Positions 35,201 to 44,715 of a DNA stretch of 64,000 bases are shown in pieces. Source of the DNA: Sedimentitalea xiamensis (GTDB lineage: Bacteria; Pseudomonadota; Alphaproteobacteria; Rhodobacterales; Rhodobacteraceae); contig NZ_JASNJE010000009.1 in the NCBI RefSeq assembly GCF_030164465.1, forward strand, positions 62,001 through 126,000. The letters are read 5' to 3'. Both the position numbers and the translations under genes were made by a program. The notes beneath the pieces were generated by a model. The model saw nothing but the letters and a program-made list of their open reading frames with translations, ran no database searches and was not told the origin of the DNA. How positions within the stretch are numbered: position 1 is the first letter of the stretch; each line of letters starts with the position of its first letter.

Positions 35201-36763
35201 TCAGGCTGCCTCCCCGGACACACCGGCCATCAGCAGGCCCAGTTCCGTCTCGTCGGTTTCGCCGGGCAGACGTTCGCCCATGACATGACCGTCGAACATC
35301 ACCGCGATGCGGTCGGCCAGGCTGAAGATCTCCTCCAGTTCGACGCTGACCAGCAGGATCGCCTTGCCTTGGTCGCGCAGGGCGACGATCTGCTTGTGGA
35401 TGAACTCGATGGCGCCGATATCCACCCCCCGCGTCGGCTGCCCGACCAGCAGCAGGTCCGGGTTGCGTTCGATTTCCCGCGCCACCACGATCTTCTGCTG
35501 GTTGCCGCCGCTGAAGTTCTTCGCCGACAGCCAGCAATCGGCGGGGCGGACGTCGAATTTCGCGATCTTGGCCTCGGTGTCCCGCCGCAGGGCATGGTTG
35601 TCCATCAGCAGGCCGCGCCGGTAGGCCGGATCGCGGTGATAGCCGAAGGCGACGTTCTCCCAGGCATGGAACTCCATGATCAGCCCTTCGCGCTGGCGGT
35701 CCTCGGGCACGTGGGCGATATGGCGGGCGCGGCGGGCCTGGCCGTCCGACCCCGCGCCCGACAGCGCCAGCGGCGCCCCGTTCAGCCGCACCGTTCCGGT
35801 GCCGGCCCGCATCCCGCCCAGCACTTCCAGCAGTTCGGATTGCCCGTTCCCGGCCACCCCCGCGATGCCGAGGATTTCACCGGCCCGCACCGTCAGGTCG
35901 ATGCCCTTGACCCGCTCCACGCCTTTTTCGTCGATCACCCGCAGGTTCTCGATCTCCAGCACCGGCTTGCCCGGCGCCGCCGGCGCCTTTTCCACCCGCA
36001 GCAGGACCTTGCGCCCGACCATCAGTTCGGCCAGTTGTTCGGGGCTGGTCTCGCTGGTCCTGACCGTCGCCGTCATCTCGCCGCGCCGCATCACGCTGAC
36101 CGTGTCGGTCGTGTCCATGATCTCGCGCAGCTTGTGGGTGATCAGGATGATCGTCTTCCCCTCTTCGCGCAGCCGGTGTAGGATGCGGAACAGCTGGTCC
36201 GCCTCCGCCGGGGTCAGCACCCCGGTCGGCTCGTCCAGGATCAGGATGTCCGCCTGCCGGTAGAGCGCCTTCAGGATCTCGACCCGCTGCTGCTTGCCGA
36301 CGCCGATGTCCTGGATCAGCGCGTCCGGATCGACGTTCAGCCCGTATTCCGCCGCCAGGTCCAGCAGGGTCGCGCGGGCCTTGGCCAGGCTCGGCTTCAG
36401 CAGCCGCCCGTCCTCGGCCCCCAGCACGATGTTTTCCAGCACGGTGAAGTTTTCCACCAGCTTGAAATGCTGGAACACCATGCCGATCCCGGCGGCGATC
36501 GCGGCCTGGCTGTCGGGGATGTCGGTCTTGCGCCCCGAGATGAAGATCTCGCCCTTGTCGGCCCTGTAGAACCCGTAAAGGATGCTCATCAGGGTGGATT
36601 TTCCCGCCCCGTTCTCGCCGATGATGCCGTGGATCGTTCCGGGCATCACGCGGATGGAAATGTCCCTGTTCGCCTGCACGGGACCGAAGGCCTTGGAAAT
36701 CCCGCGCAGTTCGATCGCCGGAACGGCGCCGTCGCGCCGCCCCGTATCGCCGCCTGCCGTCAC
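35201..36763 (-). CDS. ABC transporter ATP-binding protein, nucleoside/sugar type (fused double NBD)
   Basis: A 520-aa protein with two tandem nucleotide-binding domains, as in rbsA/nupB-type ATPases. The first domain has Walker A GENGAGKST, signature region DIGVGKQQRVEI and Walker B LILDEPT. The second has the degenerate GVAGNGQSELLE and signature FSGGNQQKIVVARE with LLVGQPTRGVD. The start is GTG 36763, 2 bp after the stop of the binding-protein gene. It energises the two permeases downstream. Confidence 0.95.
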   Translation of the reverse strand: MTAGGDTGRRDGAVPAIELRGISKAFGPVQANRDISIRVMPGTIHGIIGENGAGKSTLMSILYGFYRADKGEIFISGRKTDIPDSQAAIAAGIGMVFQHFKLVENFTVLENIVLGAEDGRLLKPSLAKARATLLDLAAEYGLNVDPDALIQDIGVGKQQRVEILKALYRQADILILDEPTGVLTPAEADQLFRILHRLREEGKTIILITHKLREIMDTTDTVSVMRRGEMTATVRTSETSPEQLAELMVGRKVLLRVEKAPAAPGKPVLEIENLRVIDEKGVERVKGIDLTVRAGEILGIAGVAGNGQSELLEVLGGMRAGTGTVRLNGAPLALSGAGSDGQARRARHIAHVPEDRQREGLIMEFHAWENVAFGYHRDPAYRRGLLMDNHALRRDTEAKIAKFDVRPADCWLSAKNFSGGNQQKIVVAREIERNPDLLLVGQPTRGVDIGAIEFIHKQIVALRDQGKAILLVSVELEEIFSLADRIAVMFDGHVMGERLPGETDETELGLLMAGVSGEAA

Positions 36764-36765
36764 CC

Positions 36766-37764
36766 TCAGAAGCTCAGGGCGGGGCAGCTGTCGTTTTCGT
36801 AGTAGCTGACCACCTTGATATCGCCGTCGATGATCTTCTGGCGCGCCGCGTCGACGGCGGCCTTCATTTCATCGGTCAGCAGCGGGGCGTTGTTGTCGTC
36901 CACCGCATAGCCGACGCCTTCCTCGGCCAGGCCGAGCGTGAATACGCCGGTTTCCACCTCGGTGCCCGCCTTCATCGCCTCGTAGACCGCCACGTCGACG
37001 CGTTTCAGCATCGAGGTCAGCACCTTGCCCGGATGCAGGTGGTTCTGGTTGCTGTCCACGCCGATCGACAGGATGCCCTCGTCGGCGGCGGTTTGCAGAA
37101 CGCCCACGCCGGTGCCCCCGGCGGCCGCATAGATCACGTCGGCCCCCTGGCTGATCTGCGCCTTGGTCAGTTCCGATCCCTTCACCGGGTCGTTCCAGGC
37201 GGCGGGCGTCGTGCCGGTCATGTTGGCGATGATCTTGGCGTCCGGATTGGCGGCCAGCACGCCCTGGGCATAGCCGCAGCCGAAATGCCGGATCAGCGGC
37301 ACGTCCATGCCGCCGATGAAGCCGACCGTTCCGGTCTTGCTGGCCATCGCCGCCAGCATCCCGACGAGATAGGAGCCCTCGTGCTCCGCGAACCCGACCT
37401 GGCGGATGTTGGGCGCGTCAAGCCAGGTCACGTCGATCACCACGAACTTGGTGTCGGGATAATCCGGCGCGACGGAACTGAGCGGATCGGCCATCGCAAA
37501 GCCCATGGTGATCACCGGGTTCGCCCCGGCTTCGGCAAAGCGGCGCAGCGCCTGTTCGCGCTGCGCTTCGGACTGCATCTCGATCTCCCGGTAGGTGCCG
37601 CCGGTTTCCTCCGCCCAGCGCTGCGCGCCGTTGAACGCCGCCTCGTTGAACGACTTGTCGAACTTGCCGCCCAGATCGAAGATCAGGGCCGGTTCGGCCA
37701 GCGCCGCGCCGGCGGTCAGAGCCAGCGCGGCGGCGGCTCCCATCAGGTGTTTCATCACAGTCAT
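36766..37764 (-). CDS. BMP-family ABC transporter substrate-binding protein
   Basis: Periplasmic binding protein of the basic membrane protein family; 332 aa. ATG at 37764 has GGGAG upstream. The signal peptide (LMGAAAALALTAGAALA) has no lipobox Cys, so it is a soluble periplasmic form. Motifs: LIFDLGGKFDKSFNEAAF, FVVIDVTW, VGFAEHEGSYLVGMLAA, GTVGFIGGMDVPLI and ADVIYAAAGGTG, as in nucleoside-binding BMP proteins. The first gene of the uptake operon, it is likely for purine nucleosides, and deoD lies elsewhere in the window. Confidence 0.93.
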   Translation of the reverse strand: MTVMKHLMGAAAALALTAGAALAEPALIFDLGGKFDKSFNEAAFNGAQRWAEETGGTYREIEMQSEAQREQALRRFAEAGANPVITMGFAMADPLSSVAPDYPDTKFVVIDVTWLDAPNIRQVGFAEHEGSYLVGMLAAMASKTGTVGFIGGMDVPLIRHFGCGYAQGVLAANPDAKIIANMTGTTPAAWNDPVKGSELTKAQISQGADVIYAAAGGTGVGVLQTAADEGILSIGVDSNQNHLHPGKVLTSMLKRVDVAVYEAMKAGTEVETGVFTLGLAEEGVGYAVDDNNAPLLTDEMKAAVDAARQKIIDGDIKVVSYYENDSCPALSF

Positions 37765-37906
37765 GGATCGTCTCCCGGTTGGTTTTCCCTTTGGGGCCTC
37801 GATGTGCCCACCCGGCCCGATAGCGCGCACGGAACCGCGGTCATGCCACGAATAAGGACGCAGCCGGTGCAAAGGGTCAACCGCTTTTTACCGGCCTCCG
37901 CGCGGA

Positions 37907-38350
37907 TCAGGGGTGCGGGGACGGCGGCAGGTCGCGGGTCATCAGAACCGCGTCCGCCGGCGGACCCGCCGGGCGCGCGTAATAGCCGCGGCGCAGGCCG
38001 CAGCGGTCAAAGCCGCAGGCCGCGTAAAGCGACAGGGCCGGGGCGTTGTCGGCAGCCACGTCGAGAAACGCCCGGCGCGCGCCCAGCGCTACCGCGCCCA
38101 GCCGCCAAAGGTCCATGCGGTCGCGGCCCAGCCCGCTGCGCTGGTGCTCCGGATGAGTGGCGATCGTCAGCAGTTCGGTTTCGTCCGCGATGACGCGGAA
38201 CAGGGCGAAACTCCGCACGTCTCCGGCCACGTGGCAGAACCGGTCGGCGGCAAGTGTCGCGAATTCGGCGGCGGACCAGGGCCGCGCCTGGGTGAAGGCC
38301 GCCGCATGGGTGGCCGCCATTTCCTGCGGGGTCGGGCCGGGCGTCGGCAC
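37907..38350 (-). CDS. rimI: GNAT N-acetyltransferase (RimI-like)
   Basis: A 147-aa GNAT. The GTG at 38350 starts 2 bp after the tsaB stop and gives a normal N-terminus; ATG within MAATHAAAF is the alternative. It shows RPWSAAEFATL, the acetyl-CoA loop HPEHQRSGLGRD and LYAACGFDRCGLRRGYY. The tsaB-rimI pairing is conserved; RimI acetylates ribosomal protein S18 in enterobacteria. Its target here is not verifiable. Confidence 0.85.
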   Translation of the reverse strand: MPTPGPTPQEMAATHAAAFTQARPWSAAEFATLAADRFCHVAGDVRSFALFRVIADETELLTIATHPEHQRSGLGRDRMDLWRLGAVALGARRAFLDVAADNAPALSLYAACGFDRCGLRRGYYARPAGPPADAVLMTRDLPPSPHP

Positions 38351-38352
38351 GG

Positions 38353-38952
38353 TCAGTCCAGCAGAACCGGCGGGGCGTCCCGCGACGGCGCGGCAGCCGC
38401 GGCGCGGGTATAGATCGGCGCCGGCGGCTCCGTGGTTTCGGCCCATCGCTCCGCGGCGATGCGGGCGATGGCGCCGGCCAGGCCTACGGGGCAGGGTTCG
38501 GCTTGGACCGGGCCGCCGGCCAGGGCCTCGGCCTCCGGCCGCGACATCAGCCGGGGCAGGGCGCGCGGATCGGTCCTGTCGCACAGGTAGATCTGGTCGC
38601 GCGGCGCGGGGATGGCCCGCGCCTCGCCAGGCGCCAGCCGCGCTCGTGCCTCGCAGCCGGTCACGCCGACCGCCGGGATGCGCAGCCCCAGCGCCAGGCC
38701 ACGCGCGGCGGAGACGGCGATCCGGATGCCGGTGAAATTGCCCGGCCCGATCCCGACCCCGATGGCGGTCAGGTCGCCCCATTCGGCGTGGCCCTCGGCA
38801 AGAATCTCTTCCAGCAGCGGAATCAACCGCTCCGCCTGGCCCCGGGCCATGGGTTCGGCGCGTTCCGCGACCACCCGGTCGCCCGACAGCAAAGCGGCCG
38901 CGCAATGCGCGGCCGACGTGTCGAATCCCAGGATCAGCGGGGTATGGGCCAT
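38353..38952 (-). CDS. tsaB: tRNA threonylcarbamoyladenosine biosynthesis protein TsaB
   Basis: Partner of TsaD in N6-threonylcarbamoyladenosine (t6A37) formation on ANN-decoding tRNAs. It has 199 aa. It has the ASKHA-fold opening LILGFDTSAAHCAAAL, AERLIPLLEEIL and IGVGIGPGNFTGIRI, a signature of TsaB. It is followed by rimI. Start at ATG 38952. Confidence 0.92.
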   Translation of the reverse strand: MAHTPLILGFDTSAAHCAAALLSGDRVVAERAEPMARGQAERLIPLLEEILAEGHAEWGDLTAIGVGIGPGNFTGIRIAVSAARGLALGLRIPAVGVTGCEARARLAPGEARAIPAPRDQIYLCDRTDPRALPRLMSRPEAEALAGGPVQAEPCPVGLAGAIARIAAERWAETTEPPAPIYTRAAAAAPSRDAPPVLLD

Positions 38953-38970
38953 GCCGGGACGCCGGGCGGA

Positions 38971-39534
38971 TCAGACCGCGACCGGGCGCACCTCGGTCAC
39001 TTCCGGGATGTAATGGCGCAGCAGGTTCTCGATCCCCATCTTCAGGGTCAGGGTCGAGGACGGGCAGCCGGCGCAGGCGCCCTGCATGTGCAGGTAGACC
39101 ACGCCCCGGTCGAACCCGTGAAAGGTGATGTCGCCGCCGTCCTGCGCCACGGCGGGGCGCACGCGGCTGTCCAGCAGTTCCTTGATCTGGCCGACGATCT
39201 CCGCGTCCTCGCCGCTGTGTTCGGCATGGCCCGAAGCGGCGGCATGGCCGTCGTCCATCACCGGCTGCCCGGACTGGTAATGCTCCATCACCGCGCCCAG
39301 GATGGCGGGCTTGATATGGTCCCAGTCCACCGCGTCGGCCTTGGTCACGGTCACGAAATCATTGCCGAAGAATACGCCCGTGACGCCGTCCACCGCAAAG
39401 ATGCGCTGCGCCAGCGGCGATTTGCCCGCCGCATCCGCCGACGGGAAATCGGCGGTTCCGACTTCCAGAACGGTCTGTCCCGGCAGGAATTTCAATGTCG
39501 CGGGGTTCGGGGTGGATTCGGTCTGGATGAACAT
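38971..39534 (-). CDS. NifU-family Fe-S carrier (NfuA-like)
   Basis: A 187-aa scaffold/carrier of Fe-S clusters. The N-terminal Nfu domain opens MFIQTESTPNPATLKFLPG (ATG 39534), and the C-terminal NifU domain has VRPAVAQDGGDITFHGF and the cluster-binding CxxC in GACAGCPSSTLTLKMGIE. Full length. It lies 18 bp upstream of tsaB, so the two may be co-transcribed. Alphaproteobacterial homologues serve Fe-S proteins such as SdhB and lipoyl synthase. Confidence 0.95.
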   Translation of the reverse strand: MFIQTESTPNPATLKFLPGQTVLEVGTADFPSADAAGKSPLAQRIFAVDGVTGVFFGNDFVTVTKADAVDWDHIKPAILGAVMEHYQSGQPVMDDGHAAASGHAEHSGEDAEIVGQIKELLDSRVRPAVAQDGGDITFHGFDRGVVYLHMQGACAGCPSSTLTLKMGIENLLRHYIPEVTEVRPVAV

Positions 39535-39690
39535 GGCGAGGCTCCGTGTGATTGCTCTGGATATGCGCCCAAGGCGGGCGCAAGTCAAGGTTTGGAACGA
39601 TTCTAATTTCGGTCCGCCGCGCCGATCCGCATCGCCGGCAGGCAGGAATGGAACGCGGCGAAACCGAACCGGAACTCCAGCTCCGGCATG

Positions 39691-40146
39691 TCAGGTGATC
39701 TCTTCCAGCTTTTCCTTGCTCAGGTCGCCCGGAACGATGGTGATGGGGATCGGTAGCGACCCCGCCGACCGGCTCAGCTGCGTGACTAGCGGGCCGGGAC
39801 CCTTCTTGTCGGTACCCGCGCCAAGAACCAGCACCCCGATATCCGGGTCGTCCTTGATCTGCGCGATGATCTCGGGCACCGCCTCGCCCTCGCGGATCAC
39901 CAGTTCCGGATCGACCCCCTGCTTGTCGCGCATCCACTTGGCGAAAACCTCGAAATGCGCGTGGATGCGTTCGCGGGCCTCTTCGCGCATGACCTCGCCG
40001 ACGCCGATCCAGTGGTTGAACTCGTCCGGCGGGATCACCGACAGGATCTCGACCCCCGCGCCGGTATGGGCCGCGCGCATCGCCGCGAACCGCATCGCGT
40101 TCAGGCATTCGCGGCTGTCGTCCAGAACGACCAGAAACTTGCGCAT
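39691..40146 (-). CDS. Universal stress protein (UspA family)
   Basis: A 151-aa single-domain Usp. It opens KFLVVLDDSRECLNAMRFAA. The central segment PDIGVLVLGAGTDKKGPGPL corresponds to the Usp nucleotide-binding loop, followed by PIPITIVPG. The loop is a variant of the canonical G-2x-G-9x-G, so ATP binding is uncertain. It is preceded by the aminotransferase gene and lies 156 bp before nfuA. Confidence 0.9.
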   Translation of the reverse strand: MRKFLVVLDDSRECLNAMRFAAMRAAHTGAGVEILSVIPPDEFNHWIGVGEVMREEARERIHAHFEVFAKWMRDKQGVDPELVIREGEAVPEIIAQIKDDPDIGVLVLGAGTDKKGPGPLVTQLSRSAGSLPIPITIVPGDLSKEKLEEIT

Positions 40147-40205
40147 GTCGGTTCCATCCCTGTTGCGCCGCGATCATGCCGCAGGCGCGTGGCGCTGGCA
40201 ACGGC

Positions 40206-41078
40206 TTAGGCGGCTGCCGCCCCGGAGGCGGCCCAGTCCCAATACATCTCGCGCAGCCGCCGCGCCACCGGGCCGACCTGGTATTGCGTGTCCTCGAAGG
40301 CCGTGACCGGGGTGATCTTGGACATGTTGCCGGTCATGAAGACCTCGTCGGCGGCCCGGAAATCGTCGAAGGTCAGAACCGTTTCATGCACCGGCGTGCC
40401 CTCCGCCTTCAGATGCGTGATGTGCCGCGCCCGCGTGATCCCGGCCAGGAAGGTGCCGTTGGGAACCGGCGTGAACACCTCTCCGTCCCGCACCATGAAG
40501 ATGTTGGCGGTGGCGGTTTCCGCGACATTGCCCATCGCATCCGCCACCAGCGCATTGGAAAACCCCTTGCGCCGGGCCTCGGTCAGCATCCGGGCGTTGT
40601 TGGGATAGAGACACCCGGCCTTGGCGTTGACCACCGCGCTTTCCAGCACCGGGCGGCGGAACTGCGTCCGGGTCAGGGTGGCTGTGGCTGTCGGCGGCGC
40701 CAGCGGGATCACTTCGAGGCAGATCGCGAAACCGGTGGTGTCGGCGCTGGGCACGATGGCGGTAATGTCGCCATCGATGCCCCAGTACATCGGGCGGATG
40801 TAGACAGCGGCATCCTTGGGATAGGCGGCCAGCCCCTCGTGCACCAGCGCCACCATGTCCTCGGTCGACACGGTGGGGGTCAGCATCAGCGCCTCGGCGG
40901 ATCGGTTCACCCGGTCGCAATGTGCGTGAAGGTCGGGCGTCAGCCCGTTGACGCTGCGCGCGCCGTCGAACACGCCGCTGCCCAGCCACGCCCCGTGGTC
41001 TGCCGCGCGCATGATGGGCACGTCGCCGTCATGCCAGGTGCCGTTGAAATAGGTGCGGATATTGGTGCCGGTCGCCAT
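40206..41078 (-). CDS. Branched-chain-type (class IV) aminotransferase
   Basis: A 290-aa PLP enzyme. The ATG at 41078 has GGGAGGA upstream; an in-frame TTG at 41084 is unlikely. The class IV motifs are the PLP lysine in VVNAKAGCLYPNNARML, the Glu in VAETATANIFMV and GTFLAGITRARHITHL. It resembles the shorter alphaproteobacterial IlvE-like proteins; D-amino-acid aminotransferase or aminodeoxychorismate lyase activity is not excluded by sequence. There are no amino-acid biosynthesis neighbours. Confidence 0.85.
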   Translation of the reverse strand: MATGTNIRTYFNGTWHDGDVPIMRAADHGAWLGSGVFDGARSVNGLTPDLHAHCDRVNRSAEALMLTPTVSTEDMVALVHEGLAAYPKDAAVYIRPMYWGIDGDITAIVPSADTTGFAICLEVIPLAPPTATATLTRTQFRRPVLESAVVNAKAGCLYPNNARMLTEARRKGFSNALVADAMGNVAETATANIFMVRDGEVFTPVPNGTFLAGITRARHITHLKAEGTPVHETVLTFDDFRAADEVFMTGNMSKITPVTAFEDTQYQVGPVARRLREMYWDWAASGAAAA

Positions 41079-41255
41079 GTGCAAGTCCTCCCGGCGCAGA
41101 CCCTAGGCGTCACTAGGTCAGACGTCCAGACCTTTCTTCGCCGCCCGGCACCGGATGCATCCACAAGTCTATCTTCCCGCTCCGCGCCGGTTCGGGCTTA
41201 ATGGGGGTTCGGCGCCCAGGCCGCCGGAGACCCAGAAAACACCAGGGAGGAAGAT

Positions 41256-41693
41256 ATGTCACATACCTTTGAAGGGGGGTGTGAGCATGTGCACACGCAC
41301 ACCGACCACAACCCGATCGACAACCACACCTGCCACTGTTCCGTCTGCAAGAGCGTGACCGGGCAGCCGACGACCCACGTGGTCTTTTTCAACCACGACG
41401 ATCTCGCGGTGGATCACCCCGAGAAACTGAACCGCCAGCCGTTCAACGCCAACAACCCCGACGGCCCGCTGGAACTCTGCACCTGCGCCGATTGCGGCAC
41501 GCCGATCATGCTGGACGACAAGCAGAACCGCATCCGGGTCATCGTGCCCAACCTGATGGGCTATGACCCGTCCTTCCCCGACAGCACCTACCACGCCTTC
41601 TACGACCCGGCGACCGGCGTCCCGCGCCCGAACGACGGCAAGCCCGTCTACGACGCCCTGCGCCCCGATTTCGTCTGGCCGCAGGGGAGCTGA
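41256..41693 (+). CDS. GFA/CENP-V-like zinc-binding protein
   Basis: A 145-aa protein with a likely Mss4-like zinc fold: HTCHCSVCKSVTGQPTTHVVF and CTCADCGTPIMLDD supply the two CxC/CxxC sets of the glutathione-dependent formaldehyde-activating (GFA) family. The N-terminus is His-rich (CEHVHTHTDHN), which could add a metal site. GFA-family members are mostly of unknown substrate. A strong Shine-Dalgarno (GGGAGGAAG) precedes the ATG. It lies upstream of rplO in place of the expected rpmD. Confidence 0.8.
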   Translation: MSHTFEGGCEHVHTHTDHNPIDNHTCHCSVCKSVTGQPTTHVVFFNHDDLAVDHPEKLNRQPFNANNPDGPLELCTCADCGTPIMLDDKQNRIRVIVPNLMGYDPSFPDSTYHAFYDPATGVPRPNDGKPVYDALRPDFVWPQGS

Positions 41694-42101
41694 ATATTGA
41701 GCGGGACTGGGGCAGGGCCAAGTCCTGACCCTAGTCGCATCGATTAAGTCTTAAGCAACTGTAGTCTTCAGTCTGTGTTCACAACTCGTAGAGTTGCCCG
41801 GTCCCCCGGACCGGGCCGCGCCCGACCCTCCCCCCGGGAGGGCGCACAGCGTGCCCCCTGGGCTTCGCCCGCTACGGCCTCAATCGCTCCGCCGGAGCGA
41901 TTGCAAGACGGCCTCCGCCCCAGGGTCGGGCGCGGCCCTCCGTTCTGTATGTCTTCGCCGCCACATCCCCGCTTGAACCGTCCGCCATCCTCGCCTATAC
42001 GCCCCCGGTGGACTCTCTCGGGGTCCGCGACTCACCAATCGAAACGCCGCGTTCGGCCGCTCCCGTCGCTGGGGGCCGCATCCGGCAAAAGGAGAAGCGA
42101 C
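41694..42101. other. 408-bp intergenic region before rplO
   Basis: No credible ORF was seen. Apart from the palindromic element at 41797-41938 it contains an AT-richer stretch (41735-41790) where a promoter could lie, and at the right end the rplO ribosome site AAGGAGAA (42089-42096). Confidence 0.6.
41797..41938. repeat. Large multi-arm palindromic element upstream of rplO
   Basis: A 17-bp perfect outer stem (41813-41829 with 41922-41938) encloses a CCCTCCC/GGGAGGG hairpin (41826-41832/41836-41842) and a 10-bp perfect CAATCGCTCC/GGAGCGATTG hairpin (41881-41890/41894-41903). An 8-bp CCCGGTCC/GGACCGGG hairpin (41797-41804/41808-41815) abuts it on the left. The arms are very G+C-rich. It looks like a repetitive, possibly mobile, palindromic sequence of the Roseobacter type; copy number cannot be assessed from one window. 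Confidence 0.65.
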
Positions 42102-42575
42102 ATGAAACTGCATGAATTGCGCGACAACGCAGGCGCGGCCAAGAAACGCAAGCGCGTCGGCCGTGGTCCGGGGTCCGGCACCGGCAAGACCGCCGGGCGC
42201 GGCATCAAGGGTCAGAAATCCCGGTCCGGCGTGGCCATCAACGGCTACGAAGGCGGCCAGATGCCGCTCTACCAGCGCCTGCCCAAGCGCGGCTTCAACA
42301 AGCCGAACCGCAAATCCTATGCGGTGGTGAACCTGGGCCTGATCCAGAAATTCATCGACGCCAAGAAACTCGACGCGGGCGCCGCGATCACCGAGGACGC
42401 GCTGGTTGCCTCCGGCCTCGTGCGCCGCAAGCTCGACGGGATCCGGGTTCTGGCCAAGGGCGACATCACCTCCAAGGTGACGCTGGAAGTCGCCGGCGCC
42501 AGCAAGTCGGCGGTCGAGGCGGTCGAGAAGGCGGGCGGCTCGGTGACGGTCAGAACCGCGACGGCGGCAGAATAA
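42102..42575 (+). CDS. rplO: 50S ribosomal protein L15
   Basis: A 157-aa rRNA-binding protein of the large subunit. ATG at 42102 with AAGGAGAA. It begins [20 protein letters not shown], followed by the glycine/arginine-rich tail [20 protein letters not shown] and [15 protein letters not shown]. It normally follows rpmD in the spc operon, but here it follows a GFA-like gene and a palindromic element. secY follows after 109 bp. Confidence 0.98.
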   Translation: MKLHELRDNAGAAKKRKRVGRGPGSGTGKTAGRGIKGQKSRSGVAINGYEGGQMPLYQRLPKRGFNKPNRKSYAVVNLGLIQKFIDAKKLDAGAAITEDALVASGLVRRKLDGIRVLAKGDITSKVTLEVAGASKSAVEAVEKAGGSVTVRTATAAE

Positions 42576-42684
42576 CGGGTTGTGAGCGGCCCTCATGCCG
42601 CTTACATAACCCTCAGTTTTCCCATGACGCCGCCCGAGCCGGAAAACGGTTCCGGGCGGCGCTCGCATCAAAGAGACCCCATTC

Positions 42685-44052
42685 ATGGTATCAGCAGCAG
42701 AACAGATGGCCGCGAACACCAGCTGGGCCTCGCTTGGCAAAGCGACGGACCTGCGCAATCGCATCCTGTTCACCCTCGGCCTTTTGATCGTCTATCGCCT
42801 CGGCACCTTCATCCCGGTGCCCGGCATCGACGGCATCGCCCTGCGCGAATTCATGGAACAGGCGGGCCAGGGCATCGGCGGCATGGTGAGCATGTTCACC
42901 GGCGGCGCGCTGGGCCGGATGGGGATCTTCGCGCTGGGCATCATGCCCTATATCAGCGCCTCGATCATCGTGCAGCTGATGACTTCGATGGTGCCGGCGC
43001 TGGAACAGCTGAAGAAGGAAGGCGAACAGGGCCGCAAGAAGATCAACCAGTATACCCGCTACGGCACCGTGGCATTGGCGACCGTGCAGGCCTACGGGCT
43101 CGCGGTCTCGCTGGAAAGCGGCGATCTCGCCACCGATCCGGGCATGTTCTTCCGCATGGCCTGCATGATCACGCTGGTCGGCGGCACCATGTTCCTGATG
43201 TGGCTCGGTGAACAGATCACCGCCCGCGGCATCGGCAACGGCATCAGCCTCATCATCTTCGTCGGCATCATCGCCGAAGTGCCCGCCGCGATGGCGCAGT
43301 TCTTCGCCTCCGGCCGCTCCGGCGCGGTCAGCCCGGCGGTGATCGTCGGCGTCATCCTGATGGTCATCGTCACCATCACCTTCGTGGTGTTCATGGAACG
43401 TGCCCTGCGCAAGATCCACATCCAGTATCCGCGCCGCCAGGTCGGGATGAAGGTCTATGACGGCGGCTCCTCGCACCTGCCGGTCAAGGTCAACCCGGCG
43501 GGCGTGATCCCGGCGATCTTCGCCTCCTCGCTGCTCCTGCTGCCGGTGACGATCTCGACCTTCAGCCAGGGCACGACCTCGGGTCCGGTGATGTCGTGGC
43601 TGCTGGCCAACTTCGGCCCCGGACAGCCGCTCTACCTGCTGTTCTTCACCTCGATGATCGTGTTCTTCGCCTATTTCTACACCTTCAACGTGTCGTTCAA
43701 ACCCGATGACGTGGCCGACAACCTGAAGAACCAGAACGGCTTCATTCCGGGCATCCGCCCCGGCAAGAAGACGGCGGAATACCTGGAATACGTGGTCAAC
43801 CGCGTGCTGGTGCTCGGCTCGGCCTACCTGGCGCTGGTCTGTCTGCTGCCGGAAATCCTGCGCGGCCAGTTCGCCATTCCGTTCTACTTCGGCGGCACTT
43901 CGGTGCTGATCGTGGTCAGCGTCACCATGGACACGATCCAGCAGGCGCAAAGCCACCTGCTGGCGCATCAGTACGAAGGGCTGATCGAGAAATCGCAACT
44001 GCGCGGCAAATCGGGCAAGAAGCGGGGCAAGCGGAGCCCGGCGCGCCGATGA
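42685..44052 (+). CDS. secY: Protein translocase subunit SecY
   Basis: Channel of the Sec translocon. It has 455 aa with ten membrane spans. [48 protein letters not shown] (shown in part), [18 protein letters not shown] and the C-terminal [19 protein letters not shown] are typical. The basic C-terminus ([14 protein letters not shown]) overlaps the adk start by 4 bp (ATGA). The spc-operon position is normal. Confidence 0.98.
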   Translation: MVSAAEQMAANTSWASLGKATDLRNRILFTLGLLIVYRLGTFIPVPGIDGIALREFMEQAGQGIGGMVSMFTGGALGRMGIFALGIMPYISASIIVQLMTSMVPALEQLKKEGEQGRKKINQYTRYGTVALATVQAYGLAVSLESGDLATDPGMFFRMACMITLVGGTMFLMWLGEQITARGIGNGISLIIFVGIIAEVPAAMAQFFASGRSGAVSPAVIVGVILMVIVTITFVVFMERALRKIHIQYPRRQVGMKVYDGGSSHLPVKVNPAGVIPAIFASSLLLLPVTISTFSQGTTSGPVMSWLLANFGPGQPLYLLFFTSMIVFFAYFYTFNVSFKPDDVADNLKNQNGFIPGIRPGKKTAEYLEYVVNRVLVLGSAYLALVCLLPEILRGQFAIPFYFGGTSVLIVVSVTMDTIQQAQSHLLAHQYEGLIEKSQLRGKSGKKRGKRSPARR

Positions 44053-44693
44053 ACCTGATCCTGCTGGGACCGCCGGGCGCGGGCAAGGGCACCCAGGCCC
44101 GCCATCTGGTCGAAACCCGCGGCCTGGTGCAGCTGTCCACCGGCGACATGCTGCGCGAGGCCAGGAACAGCGGCACCGAAATGGGCAAGCGCGTGGCCGA
44201 GGTGATGGCGCGGGGCGAACTCGTCACCGACGAGATCGTGATCGGCCTGATCCGCGAGAAACTGGAAAGCGGCGAAGGCGCGGGTTTCATCTTCGATGGC
44301 TTCCCGCGCACCCTGGCGCAGGCCGACGCGCTGGAGGAGCTGCTGGCCGCGACCGGGCAGGATCTCGACGCGGTGATCGCGATGGAAGTCGACGACGAGG
44401 CGCTGGTCGCCCGCATCACCGCGCGCTCCACCTGCGGCAATTGCGGCGAGGTCTACAACGACCAGACCAAACCGATCCCCGCGGACGGAAAATGCGCCCG
44501 CTGCGGCGCCTCCGATTTCCAGCGCCGCGCCGACGACAACGAAGCCAGCCTGCGCACCCGCCTGATGGAATATTACAAGAAAACCTCGCCGCTGATCGGT
44601 TACTACCATGCCAAGGGCAAGCTCGCGGCGGTGGACGGGCTGGGCGAGATCGCAGAAGTGCAGGGGGCGATTGAAGAACTGTTGGACACCTAA
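44049..44693 (+). CDS. adk: Adenylate kinase (zinc-LID type)
   Basis: ATP + AMP to 2 ADP; 214 aa. The P-loop [10 protein letters not shown] is at residues 7-16, with [16 protein letters not shown]. The LID domain carries four cysteines in [16 protein letters not shown] and GKCARCGA, so it binds structural zinc. Coupled to secY by a 4-bp overlap, a common arrangement. Confidence 0.98.
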   Translation: MNLILLGPPGAGKGTQARHLVETRGLVQLSTGDMLREARNSGTEMGKRVAEVMARGELVTDEIVIGLIREKLESGEGAGFIFDGFPRTLAQADALEELLAATGQDLDAVIAMEVDDEALVARITARSTCGNCGEVYNDQTKPIPADGKCARCGASDFQRRADDNEASLRTRLMEYYKKTSPLIGYYHAKGKLAAVDGLGEIAEVQGAIEELLDT

Positions 44694-44715
44694 ATCGGCA
44701 TCTGCGCGCCTTTAG

